6,094 nucleotides of DNA from NCBI GenBank assembly GCA_038200385.1, contig JBBPYA010000252.1:1-6094 (forward strand), given 5' to 3'. The DNA comes from JBBPYA01 sp038200385 (lineage in GTDB: Bacteria; Actinomycetota; Actinomycetes; Mycobacteriales; Geodermatophilaceae). Of this stretch, positions 1 through 4,827 are shown one piece after another (the first letter of the stretch is position 1; every line of letters begins with the position of its first letter). The position numbers were made by a program, and so were the translations under genes. Below the pieces are notes generated by a model, which saw only the letters and a list, made by a program, of their open reading frames with translations, ran no database searches and was not told the origin of the DNA.

Positions 1-579
1 ATCGTGCACCACGTCGGTGGCGACGAGCAGTTCGTAGCCCTCGGCGTAGGCCTGCATCAGGCCGTACTCGATGCCGTTGTGCACCATCTTCGCGAAGTGG
101 CCGGCGCCCACCGGGCCGGCGTGAACGAACCCGGCGTCGCCTTCGGGCTTGAGTGCGTCGAACACCGGCTGGACCCGGGCGACGTCCTCGGCACTGCCTC
201 CGACCATCAGCGCGTAGCCGTTGGCCAGCCCCCACACGCCGCCGCTGACGCCGGCGTCGACGTAGCCGATGCCCTTGTCCACCAGTCCGGCGGCGTGCTC
301 GATGTCGTCGCTGTAGCGGGAGTTGCCACCGTCGATGATGACGTCACCGCTGGCCAGCTGCTCCCCCAGCGCGCGGACCGTCTGCCGGGTCGGTTCGCCG
401 GAGGGCACCATCACCCAGACCACCCGTGGCGGCTCCAGCGCGGCCACCAGTGCCTCGAGGGAGTCCACCGACCGGGTCTCGACGTGCGGGTCGAACCCGA
501 CCACGTCGTGACCCGCACGGCGCAGCCGCTCGGCCATGTTGCTGCCCATCTTGCCCAGTCCGATCAGGCCGACCTGCAT
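1..579 (-). CDS. gnd: 6-phosphogluconate dehydrogenase, decarboxylating, short NAD-type (partial, C-terminus outside window)
   Basis: By family, oxidatively decarboxylates 6-phosphogluconate to ribulose 5-phosphate in the cytosolic pentose phosphate pathway. The visible 193 residues show the Rossmann nucleotide loop GLGKMG (7-12), an acidic residue D30 at the end of the second beta strand (GFD), VMVPSG (56-61), the signature IIDGGNS (81-87), the substrate loop VSGGVWG (111-117) and the catalytic segment GHFAKMVHNGIEYG (160-173), with presumed catalytic Lys164 and Glu171. D30, in place of the Asn-Arg usual in NADP enzymes, suggests NAD use (inference). The reading frame runs off the left edge; short-type relatives are about 300 residues, so roughly a third is missing. 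The ATG at 579 has GAGGG six bases upstream. It lies 122 bp downstream of dnaN on the same strand, as in Streptomyces, where recF follows; recF would be expected just beyond the window. Confidence 0.92.
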   Translation of the reverse strand, partial: MQVGLIGLGKMGSNMAERLRRAGHDVVGFDPHVETRSVDSLEALVAALEPPRVVWVMVPSGEPTRQTVRALGEQLASGDVIIDGGNSRYSDDIEHAAGLVDKGIGYVDAGVSGGVWGLANGYALMVGGSAEDVARVQPVFDALKPEGDAGFVHAGPVGAGHFAKMVHNGIEYGLMQAYAEGYELLVATDVVHD

Positions 580-701
580 GCGTTTCCCTCTCTCGGCGCG
601 GGCCCGCGGCGTCGCGGGTCCCCCTCATCGTGCCGGACCTGACTCGGCCCCGCTCCGGTTGTGGGCCCCGATCCCGGGCCGCGGGCCGGCTGGTGGGCCG
701 G
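580..701 (-). other. dnaN-gnd intergenic spacer with GC-rich hairpins
   Basis: This 122-bp gap contains no gene. Directly after the dnaN stop there is a GC-rich inverted repeat (GGCCC 664-668 with GGGCC 676-680), then a perfect 6-bp stem with a 4-base loop (CCCGCG 603-608 with CGCGGG 613-618) about 25 bases before the gnd start. Neither is followed by a T-run on the minus strand. They may be weak terminator or attenuator structures, or simply chance in very GC-rich DNA. I see no clear promoter for gnd here. Confidence 0.5.
664..680 (-). terminator. Possible U-less terminator hairpin after dnaN
   Basis: An inverted repeat GGCCC/GGGCC with a 7-base loop begins about 22 bases past the dnaN stop codon. 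It lacks a downstream T-run, as is common for actinobacterial terminators, so the call rests only on position and stem. In DNA this rich in G and C such stems arise by chance, and read-through into gnd is equally likely. Confidence 0.2.
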
Positions 702-1829
702 TCAGCTGGGCAGGCGCACCGGCATGATCAGGTAGCGGTAGTCCTCGCTGTTCGGCCCGTCGGCCGGGATGCCGGTGAGCACGGCGGGCTTGTTGGGAGT
801 GGTGAACGACAGCCGGACGTTCTCGGTGTGTACCGCGGACAGCCCGTCCTGCAGGAACATCGGGTTGAACCCGATCGTCAGCGGCTCGCCAGCGAAGTCG
901 GCCTCCATCTGCTCCTCGGCGCGCCCCTCGTCGTCTCCGCCGGCCCGCAGCGTCACCCCGTCTGCGTCGAAGCTGAGCCGGACCGGCGTGCCGCGCTCGG
1001 CGACCAGGCTGACCCGCTTGACGGCCTCGAGGAACGAGGCGACCCGTACCTCGGCGGTGGCCGCGGACTCGGTCGGCAGCAACTTGCGGTACGGCGGGAA
1101 CTCCGCGTCCAGCAGCCGGGTCGTGGTGTGCCGGTGGGCGCCGGCGAATCCCATGATCCCCTCGCCGGTGCCCGTGCCGGACAGGGCCAACGTGATCTCA
1201 CTGCCCCCTGTCAGGGTCTTGGCCGCGTCGGCCAGGCTCCGGGCGGGCACCAGGACCGCGGCGGACATCCCCTGCTGCTCCGGGGCCCACCCGAACTCGC
1301 GGACAGCCAGCCGGTACCGGTCGGTGGCGGCCAGCGTGATCCGGTCCCCGTCGATCTCCAGCCGGACCCCGGTGAGCATCGGCAGGGTGTCGTCCCGCCC
1401 GGCGGCCACCGTCACCTGGGAGACCGCCGTCTCGAACTCCGCGCTGGTCGCGACCCCGGCCGTTGTCGGCATCGAGGGCAGGCTCGGGTAGTCCTCGACC
1501 GGCATCGTCGGCAACGTGAACCGGGCCGAGCCGCAGGAGATCGTCAGTCGGGGCCCGTCCACCGCCACCTCGACCGGATGCGGCGGCAGCGACCGGGTGA
1601 TCTCGGCCAGCAGTCGCCCGGAGACCAACGCCGTACCCGCGCTCTGCGCGTGGACGTCGATCGTGGCCAGCGTCGACACCTCGTAGTCGAAGCCACTCAG
1701 TTCCAGCGACTCACCGGTGACGGCCAGCAAGATCCCGGCCAACACGGGGACCGGGGGGCGCGAGGGCAGGCTCTTCGCGGTCCAGGCGACTGCCTCGGCG
1801 AGCACGTCGCGCTCGACCCTGAACTTCAT
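702..1829 (-). CDS. dnaN: DNA polymerase III subunit beta (sliding clamp)
   Basis: Forms the homodimeric ring that encircles DNA and tethers the replicative polymerase, and serves as docking site for other repair and replication proteins. The 375-residue product has the usual bacterial length and three-domain pattern: N-terminal MKFRVERDVL, the central GVRLEIDGDRITLAATDRYR segment (154-173), RLLDAEFPPYRKLLP (238-252), and the C-terminal YRYLIMPVRLPS (364-375), which carries the conserved end of the partner-binding pocket. The ATG at 1829 is chosen because family proteins begin at MKF and GAGGGAG (1836-1842) sits six bases upstream; an upstream in-frame ATG at 1880 would add 17 charged, unconserved residues and has no such support. 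It follows dnaA after a 328-bp gap containing the probable origin, and precedes gnd. Nothing in it looks broken. Confidence 0.98.
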   Translation of the reverse strand: MKFRVERDVLAEAVAWTAKSLPSRPPVPVLAGILLAVTGESLELSGFDYEVSTLATIDVHAQSAGTALVSGRLLAEITRSLPPHPVEVAVDGPRLTISCGSARFTLPTMPVEDYPSLPSMPTTAGVATSAEFETAVSQVTVAAGRDDTLPMLTGVRLEIDGDRITLAATDRYRLAVREFGWAPEQQGMSAAVLVPARSLADAAKTLTGGSEITLALSGTGTGEGIMGFAGAHRHTTTRLLDAEFPPYRKLLPTESAATAEVRVASFLEAVKRVSLVAERGTPVRLSFDADGVTLRAGGDDEGRAEEQMEADFAGEPLTIGFNPMFLQDGLSAVHTENVRLSFTTPNKPAVLTGIPADGPNSEDYRYLIMPVRLPS

Positions 1830-1872
1830 CTGCGGCTCCCTCGGGCTGCCGGTACGCCTCGCCCGGTCTGGT

Positions 1873-1881
1873 GAATCCACA
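1873..1881 (+). promoter_or_regulatory. DnaA-box-like site in the dnaN leader
   Basis: GAATCCACA matches TTATCCACA at 7 of 9 positions. It lies 44 bases upstream of the dnaN start, so it could be an outlying origin site or could affect dnaN expression. Confidence 0.4.
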
Positions 1882-1929
1882 CCGTCCGGTCGAGCTGGGG
1901 TTGGGGTTCATCCTGCCCAGAAGTACCAG

Positions 1930-1947
1930 TCATCACCGTCATCACGG
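1930..1947. repeat. Tandem 9-bp repeat beside the strongest DnaA box
   Basis: TCATCACCG (1930-1938) is followed immediately by TCATCACGG (1939-1947), two 9-mers identical at 8 of 9 positions. One base separates them from the abutting DnaA boxes at 1949-1966. They occupy the least GC-rich part of the region, which suits a DNA-unwinding or initiator-contact role, but this is inference from position. Confidence 0.6.
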
Positions 1948-1948
1948 T

Positions 1949-1957
1949 TGTGGGCGC
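1949..1957 (-). promoter_or_regulatory. Degenerate DnaA box abutting the perfect box
   Basis: Minus-strand GCGCCCACA keeps the CCACA core but only 5 of 9 positions of TTGTCCACA. It is in the same orientation as the perfect box at 1958-1966 with zero bases between, which is the reason to list it; alone it would not be convincing. Confidence 0.4.
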
Positions 1958-1966
1958 TGTGGACAA
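1958..1966 (-). promoter_or_regulatory. DnaA box, perfect TTGTCCACA
   Basis: The minus strand reads TTGTCCACA, the consensus DnaA-binding nonamer of high-GC actinobacteria. It is the only perfect copy I found in the window and anchors the oriC assignment. Confidence 0.85.
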
Positions 1967-2000
1967 CCTGGGTTCCGGCTGGTCGCGGCCCTTGCTGGGC

Positions 2001-2020
2001 TGTGGGCCCGATGTGGGGTA
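2001..2020 (-). promoter_or_regulatory. Two weak DnaA-box-like sites
   Basis: The minus strand carries TACCCCACA (2012-2020, 6/9) and GGGCCCACA (2001-2009, 5/9), two bases apart and in the same orientation as the perfect box about 40 bp away. They are listed because origins commonly combine one strong box with weak cooperative sites; each is individually weak. Confidence 0.35.
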
Positions 2021-2090
2021 CGGCGGGGCAAACCGGCGCGAGTCCGGGACAACCGCGTACGTCGTACCGGCACTGCGCCGACTTCCCGAC

Positions 2091-2099
2091 GTTTCCACA
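2091..2099 (+). promoter_or_regulatory. DnaA-box-like site near the dnaA stop
   Basis: GTTTCCACA matches TTGTCCACA and TTATCCACA at 7 of 9 positions, in the opposite orientation to the perfect box. A further 7/9 candidate, TTCTCCCCA, lies at 2103-2111. Confidence 0.4.
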
Positions 2100-2157
2100 G
2101 ACTTCTCCCCAGGCTGTGCACTCGTGAGCACATCCAGTGACGGCACGCTGCGAGCGG

Positions 2158-3606
2158 TCACCGACGGTCCTGGTTGCGGATACGCGCGGTCAACTCGGTG
2201 ACCTGGTTGTAGATCTGGCGCTTCTCGGCCATCAGTGCGCTGACCTTCTTCACCGCGTGCATCACGGTGGTGTGGTCCTTGCCGCCGAAGTGCTTGCCGA
2301 TGCTGGGCAGCGACAGGTCGGTCAGCTCCCGGCACAGGTACATCGCGATCTGCCGGGCGTTGACCAGGCTGCGGCTGCGACTGTGTGAACGCAGGTCCTC
2401 CAGGCTGATGGTGAAGTACTCCGCGGTCACCGCCATGATCGTCGCGGCGTCGATCTCGGCGCTGCTGGACTCCGGGAGCAGGGCCTGCAGCACGATCTCG
2501 GCCAGCGCCAGGTCCACGACCTGCCCGTTCAGGCTGGCGAAGGCGTTGACCCGGATCAGGGCCCCCTCCAGCTCGCGGATATTGGTCTGGATCTTGCTTG
2601 CGATGAACTCCAGGACCTCGTGGCTGACCCGCAGGTTCTCCAGCTGGGCCTTCTTGCGCAGGATCGCGATGCGGGTCTCCAGGTCAGGCACCTGGACGTC
2701 GGTGATCAGCCCCCACTCGAACCGGGTCCGCAGCCGGTCCTCCAGGGTGGTCAACTGCTTGGGGGGTCGGTCGCAGGTGATCACGATCTGCTTGTTCGCG
2801 TTGTGCAGGGTGTTGAACGTGTGGAAGAACTCCACCTGGGTCCGCTCGGCGCGCTCCAGGAACTGGATGTCGTCGACGAGCAGGACGTCCACGTCGCGGT
2901 ACCGGCGGCGGAACTGCTCGGCCTTGCCGGACTGGACGACGTTGATGAAGTCGTTGGTGAACTCCTCGGTCGAGACGTAGCGCACCCGGACGTGCGGGAA
3001 CAGCCGGTAGGCGTAGTGCCCGATCGCGTGCAGCAGGTGGGTCTTGCCCAGGCCGGACTCGCCGTAGATGAACAGCGGGTTGTAGGCCTTGGCCGGCGCC
3101 TCGGCGACCGCGAGGGCCGCGGCGTGGGAGAACCGGTTGCTCGCGCCGATGACGAAGGTCTCGAAGACGTACTTCGGGTTCAGCCGGGCCGGCTGCGGAG
3201 CCCGGATCGAGCGGTTGACCGAGAAGATGTCGAGGTCGCTGTCCACGCCGGTTTCCTCGACCAGGGGCTCCGCGCGGACCGGCGGTGCGTCGGTGGACGT
3301 ACCGAGAGCCGCGGCGGCGGCCGGGTCGGGCAGGTGCTCGGTGGCCGCGGGGTCGACCGAGATCGCGATCCTGATCGGTCGGCCGAGTTGCTCGCTGAGC
3401 GCCTCGGAGATCTGCGGACGCAGCTGGGCTTCCAGCACGCTCTGGGTGTAGTCGTTGTCCGCGGCCAGCAGGGCGGTGTTGTCCACCATGCCCAGTGGCT
3501 TGGTCATCAACAGGAACGCCCGCTGCTGCGCGGAGAGCTGGTGTCCGCCGAGGACACGCAGTGCCTGAGTCCATGCGCGGTCAAGGTCGGCTGGGCTGTC
3601 CGACAA
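2158..3606 (-). CDS. dnaA: Chromosomal replication initiator protein DnaA (TTG start)
   Basis: AAA+ ATPase that binds DnaA boxes, melts oriC and loads the helicase; by family it also represses its own gene. The 482-residue product shows domain I (about 1-85), a short acidic/Pro-Ala linker (about 86-140), the AAA+ core with Walker A GESGLGKTH (182-190), Walker B LLVDDIQF (242-249), sensor 1 around IVITCDRPP (274-282), box VII RLRTRFEWGL (291-300, arginine finger likely R295) and sensor 2 NIRELEGAL (342-350), then domain IV with RQIAMYLCRELT (418-429) and the signature DHTTVMHA (444-451). The TTG at 3606 is preferred: GGGAGG lies eight bases upstream, and the resulting N-terminus (SPADLDRAWTQAL) aligns with actinobacterial DnaA starts. 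The in-frame ATG at 3684 would add 26 residues encoded largely by the DnaA-box repeat. Divergent from rpmH. Confidence 0.98.
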   Translation of the reverse strand: MSDSPADLDRAWTQALRVLGGHQLSAQQRAFLLMTKPLGMVDNTALLAADNDYTQSVLEAQLRPQISEALSEQLGRPIRIAISVDPAATEHLPDPAAAAALGTSTDAPPVRAEPLVEETGVDSDLDIFSVNRSIRAPQPARLNPKYVFETFVIGASNRFSHAAALAVAEAPAKAYNPLFIYGESGLGKTHLLHAIGHYAYRLFPHVRVRYVSTEEFTNDFINVVQSGKAEQFRRRYRDVDVLLVDDIQFLERAERTQVEFFHTFNTLHNANKQIVITCDRPPKQLTTLEDRLRTRFEWGLITDVQVPDLETRIAILRKKAQLENLRVSHEVLEFIASKIQTNIRELEGALIRVNAFASLNGQVVDLALAEIVLQALLPESSSAEIDAATIMAVTAEYFTISLEDLRSHSRSRSLVNARQIAMYLCRELTDLSLPSIGKHFGGKDHTTVMHAVKKVSALMAEKRQIYNQVTELTARIRNQDRR

Positions 3607-3614
3607 TGGCTCTG

Positions 3615-3620
3615 CCTCCC
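3615..3620 (-). promoter_or_regulatory. Ribosome binding site of dnaA, decides the TTG start
   Basis: The minus strand reads GGGAGG, followed by eight bases and then TTG (3604-3606). No comparable site precedes the in-frame ATG at 3684, so this site favours the shorter protein. Confidence 0.85.
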
Positions 3621-3664
3621 GTCCAGGCGGCCCAGCCCACCGCCGCGGCCGACCGGTCAGCACC

Positions 3665-3673
3665 GTGTCCACA
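3665..3673 (+). promoter_or_regulatory. DnaA box in the dnaA leader (GTGTCCACA)
   Basis: Matches TTGTCCACA at 8 of 9 positions. Together with the site at 3677-3685 it forms a directly repeated pair 12 bp apart, about 60-80 bp upstream of the dnaA start codon. By analogy with DnaA autoregulation in other bacteria it probably serves feedback repression of dnaA. Confidence 0.75.
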
Positions 3674-3676
3674 GGT

Positions 3677-3685
3677 CTGTCCACA
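3677..3685 (+). promoter_or_regulatory. DnaA box in the dnaA leader (CTGTCCACA)
   Basis: Matches TTGTCCACA at 8 of 9 positions. The 11-mer TGTCCACAGGT occurs twice (3666-3676 and 3678-3688), so both boxes share flanks and orientation with a 12-bp period, close to one helical turn, which would put two DnaA molecules near the same DNA face. Confidence 0.75.
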
Positions 3686-3706
3686 GGTGTGTATCCAGCC
3701 GGTCGC

Positions 3707-3719
3707 CCCGCTCAGCGGG
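3707..3719. repeat. Short palindrome in the dnaA leader
   Basis: CCCGC-TCA-GCGGG is a perfect inverted repeat with a 3-base centre, between the candidate dnaA -10 and the DnaA boxes. It could form an RNA hairpin in the dnaA leader or be an operator half-site pair; short GC stems are also common by chance here. Confidence 0.4.
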
Positions 3720-3766
3720 TGCCGTGCGATGCAGATCGTGCTCCGTGCGCTGGTGCTGCGCGGGCG

Positions 3767-3796
3767 ACGCTAACAGCGGCGGCGCGGCGGTCACAA
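3767..3796 (-). promoter_or_regulatory. Candidate dnaA promoter
   Basis: On the minus strand a -35-like TTGTGA (3791-3796, 4/6 to TTGACA) and a -10-like TAGCGT (3767-3772, fitting the actinobacterial TANNNT pattern) are separated by 18 bases. Transcription would start near 3760, giving a leader of about 150 nt that contains the palindrome and both DnaA boxes. This is motif matching by eye; no start site has been measured. Confidence 0.45.
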
Positions 3797-3820
3797 GCGA
3801 GGGTCCGGACCGGATAGGTT
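3790..3820 (+). promoter_or_regulatory. Candidate rpmH operon promoter, overlapping the dnaA -35
   Basis: Plus-strand GTCACA (3790-3795, 4/6 to TTGACA) and TAGGTT (3815-3820, TANNNT) are 19 bases apart, a long spacer. The -35 would share its bases with the divergent dnaA -35, and the leader would be over 200 nt. An alternative -10 is TACCGT at 3915-3920, which has no recognisable -35. Both are weak. Confidence 0.3.
3802..3811. repeat. GGTCCGGACC palindrome between divergent promoters
   Basis: A perfect 10-bp palindrome lies just outside the candidate dnaA -35 and inside the spacer of the candidate rpmH promoter; a second, overlapping 11-bp palindrome (TCCGGACCGGA, 3804-3814) shares its bases. 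The position would suit a regulator acting on both directions, but no regulator is known from this sequence. Confidence 0.4.
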
Positions 3821-3942
3821 GGTCTGTTCAGATCGGGCGAGGACCTGCCTCCGGTGGGTCGCCGCAGGCGTCCGTGCGGGGTCTCCCGCCGCCCGGGGTA
3901 CGCCGACGGTGAGGTACCGTACGGGGGAATGTGCCCACGGAT

Positions 3943-3959
3943 CGCGTCGACTCGACGTG
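3943..3959 (+). repeat. Hairpin in the rpmH leader
   Basis: The segment folds as an eight-pair stem including one G-T wobble around CGTCG-ACT-CGACG (3945-3957), about 90 bases upstream of the rpmH start. No T-run follows it, so it is not a standard terminator; it may be a leader structure or chance. Confidence 0.35.
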
Positions 3960-4049
3960 CCCCGGATCGGCGTGCGCGCGCCTCGGTGAGGTCGTCCCGT
4001 CGGTGACCAACGACTGCCGAGCAGGCAGGCATCGACCCTGGAGACACTG

Positions 4050-4187
4050 GTGAGCAAGCGGACGTTCCAGCCCAACAACCGCCGCCGGGCCAAGACGCAC
4101 GGCTTTCGGCTGCGGATGCGCACCCGCGCGGGGCGCGCCATCCTGGCTGCGCGGCGGCACAAGGGCCGCGCGAAGCTCTCGGCCTGA
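4050..4187 (+). CDS. rpmH: 50S ribosomal protein L34 (GTG start)
   Basis: A very small, strongly basic protein of the large ribosomal subunit that binds 23S rRNA. The 45-residue product begins with the L34 signature KRTFQPNNRRRAKTHGFR (3-20), continues with RMRTRAGRAIL (22-32), and ends in KGRAKLSA; the length equals the usual actinobacterial 45-47. The GTG at 4050 is chosen because the protein then starts (M)SKRTFQ like other L34 proteins, and GGAG lies six bases upstream (4040-4043). No ATG precedes it in frame nearby. It is the first gene of the rightward set and ends 5 bp before rnpA, so the two are very likely co-transcribed. The upstream leader is long if the promoter near 3800 is correct. 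Confidence 0.97.
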   Translation: MSKRTFQPNNRRRAKTHGFRLRMRTRAGRAILAARRHKGRAKLSA

Positions 4188-4192
4188 TCTGC

Positions 4193-4540
4193 GTGCTGCC
4201 CTCAGCCGCGCGGCTGCGTCGCCAGGAGGATTTCACCGCGGCGGTCCGCCAGGGCGCCCGGGCGGGTCGGGGTGCGCTGGTCGTGCACCGGTTGGCCGGT
4301 GCGGGCCCGTCGGACTCGTCGGCGCGGGTCGGCTTCGTCGTGGGCCGCACGGTGGGCAACTCCGTACGCCGGCACGAGGTGACCCGTCGCCTGCGGCACC
4401 TGATGCGCGATCGGCTGGTCCACCTGGATCCGGATGACCGGGTGGTCGTCCGGGCCGGTGCGGCCGCGGCCGGGCGCAGCTCGATCGCGCTCGGCGCCGA
4501 CCTGGACGCCGCGCTGCGCAAGCTGCGGACCCGTCGATGA
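4193..4540 (+). CDS. rnpA: Ribonuclease P protein component (GTG start)
   Basis: Protein subunit that assists the catalytic RNase P RNA in removing 5' leaders from tRNA precursors. The 115-residue product has normal length and high arginine content, begins LPSAARLRRQEDF (2-14) as in RnpA proteins, and has the core strand ARVGFVVGRTVGNSV (44-58) followed by the basic helix RRHEVTRRLRHLMR (59-72). The classic RNR motif of this helix reads R60-H61-E62 here; mycobacterial RnpA also has His at the middle position. The GTG at 4193 lies 5 bp after the rpmH stop with no clear Shine-Dalgarno site, so translation is probably coupled to rpmH. Its stop overlaps the yidD start as ATGA. The rpmH-rnpA pairing is near universal and supports the identity. 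Confidence 0.95.
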   Translation: MLPSAARLRRQEDFTAAVRQGARAGRGALVVHRLAGAGPSDSSARVGFVVGRTVGNSVRRHEVTRRLRHLMRDRLVHLDPDDRVVVRAGAAAAGRSSIALGADLDAALRKLRTRR

Positions 4541-4827
4541 GGACGATCCGCTCAGTGGTCGTGGAGGTCCTGGTGGCGCCGATCCGGGGGTACCAGCAGT
4601 TCATCAGCCCGGCATACCCCTCGACGTGCCGTTTCTACCCCTCGTGCAGCACCTACGCGATCCAGGCGGTGCGCTCCCGAGGGCCGGTGGTCGGGGTGCT
4701 CCTCGCCGTACGCCGGCTGCTCAAGTGCGCCCCGTGGCACCCGGGCGGATTCGACCCGGTACCGACCCGGGACCGGTCGGCGTCGTCCCGCTCACCGCAG
4801 CAGCAGGAGTTGTCCTTTGTCTCTTGA
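4537..4827 (+). CDS. yidD: Membrane protein insertion efficiency factor YidD
   Basis: Small membrane-associated protein that, by family, helps YidC/Sec insert inner-membrane proteins. The 96-residue product starts with an amphipathic stretch VVVEVLVAPIRGYQQFISP (7-25), then the conserved cysteine block CRFYPSCSTYA (31-41), a hydrophobic segment VVGVLLAV (51-58), and KCAPWHPGGFDPVP (63-76), including Cys31, Cys37 and Cys64. The last 20 residues are polar and not conserved in character. The ATG at 4537 overlaps the rnpA stop by four bases (ATGA), and the 3' end overlaps yidC by 11 bp, so translation is probably coupled along the set. It sits between rnpA and yidC, its usual place. Confidence 0.95.
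   Translation: MRTIRSVVVEVLVAPIRGYQQFISPAYPSTCRFYPSCSTYAIQAVRSRGPVVGVLLAVRRLLKCAPWHPGGFDPVPTRDRSASSRSPQQQELSFVS
4805..4809 (+). promoter_or_regulatory. Ribosome binding site of yidC, decides the TTG start
   Basis: AGGAG inside the end of yidD lies seven bases before TTG (4817-4819). The only nearby alternative, TTG at 4810, directly abuts the site and is out of spacing, so 4817 is favoured. Confidence 0.8.

Larger units (their letters stand above)
1830..2157. other. oriC: Probable chromosomal replication origin (oriC), dnaA-dnaN intergenic region
   Basis: This 328-bp non-coding region lies between dnaA and dnaN, the known oriC site in Streptomyces and mycobacteria. By eye it contains one perfect actinobacterial DnaA box (TTGTCCACA, minus strand, 1958-1966), a degenerate box directly abutting it (GCGCCCACA, 1949-1957), and further sites with a CCACA core: minus 2001-2009 and 2012-2020, plus 2091-2099 (GTTTCCACA) and 1873-1881 (GAATCCACA). 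TTCTCCCCA (2103-2111) also matches 7/9. The stretch 1921-1950 has only 15 G/C in 30 bases, well below the surroundings, and is a candidate unwinding zone. Strong boxes are few compared with Streptomyces origins. Functional assignment is inferred from position and boxes. It must also supply the dnaN leader; I see no convincing -10/-35 for dnaN. Confidence 0.75.
3607..4049. other. dnaA-rpmH divergent intergenic region
   Basis: These 443 bp separate the leftward and rightward gene sets and must hold both promoters. Contents seen: the dnaA ribosome binding site, two near-perfect DnaA boxes (3665-3685), a small palindrome (3707-3719), a candidate dnaA promoter (3767-3796), a GGTCCGGACC palindrome (3802-3811), a candidate rpmH -10 (3815-3820), a second TACCGT motif (3915-3920) with no matching -35, and a hairpin (3943-3959). 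The overlapping open frames here are GC-driven and not convincing genes. Confidence 0.8.

Noticed and set aside
426..1874. Long plus-strand open frame of 482 codons opposite dnaN and gnd
   Set aside because: Antisense shadow in GC-rich DNA: composition dominated by Arg, Gly and Pro, no recognisable domain, and it spans two genes with clear family motifs on the minus strand.
1830..1880. N-terminal extension of DnaN from the ATG at 1880
   Set aside because: Adds 17 charged residues before the conserved MKF start, which has its own GAGGGAG site at proper spacing.
1830..2157. Small open frames in the dnaA-dnaN spacer
   Set aside because: They overlap DnaA boxes, have no family resemblance or ribosome binding site, and the spacer position is that of oriC.
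3607..3684. N-terminal extension of DnaA from the ATG at 3684
   Set aside because: Its 26 residues are encoded by the DnaA-box repeat and lack conservation; the TTG at 3606 has a strong ribosome binding site and family-like N-terminus.
2620..3912. Plus-strand open frame of 430 codons opposite dnaA
   Set aside because: Lies antisense to the AAA+ core of dnaA and runs through its promoter region; no motif, no ribosome binding site, shadow composition.
3712..4521. Minus-strand open frames across the dnaA-rpmH spacer, rpmH and rnpA
   Set aside because: Arg/Ser/Pro-rich translations opposite two well-recognised genes, without motifs or plausible start context.
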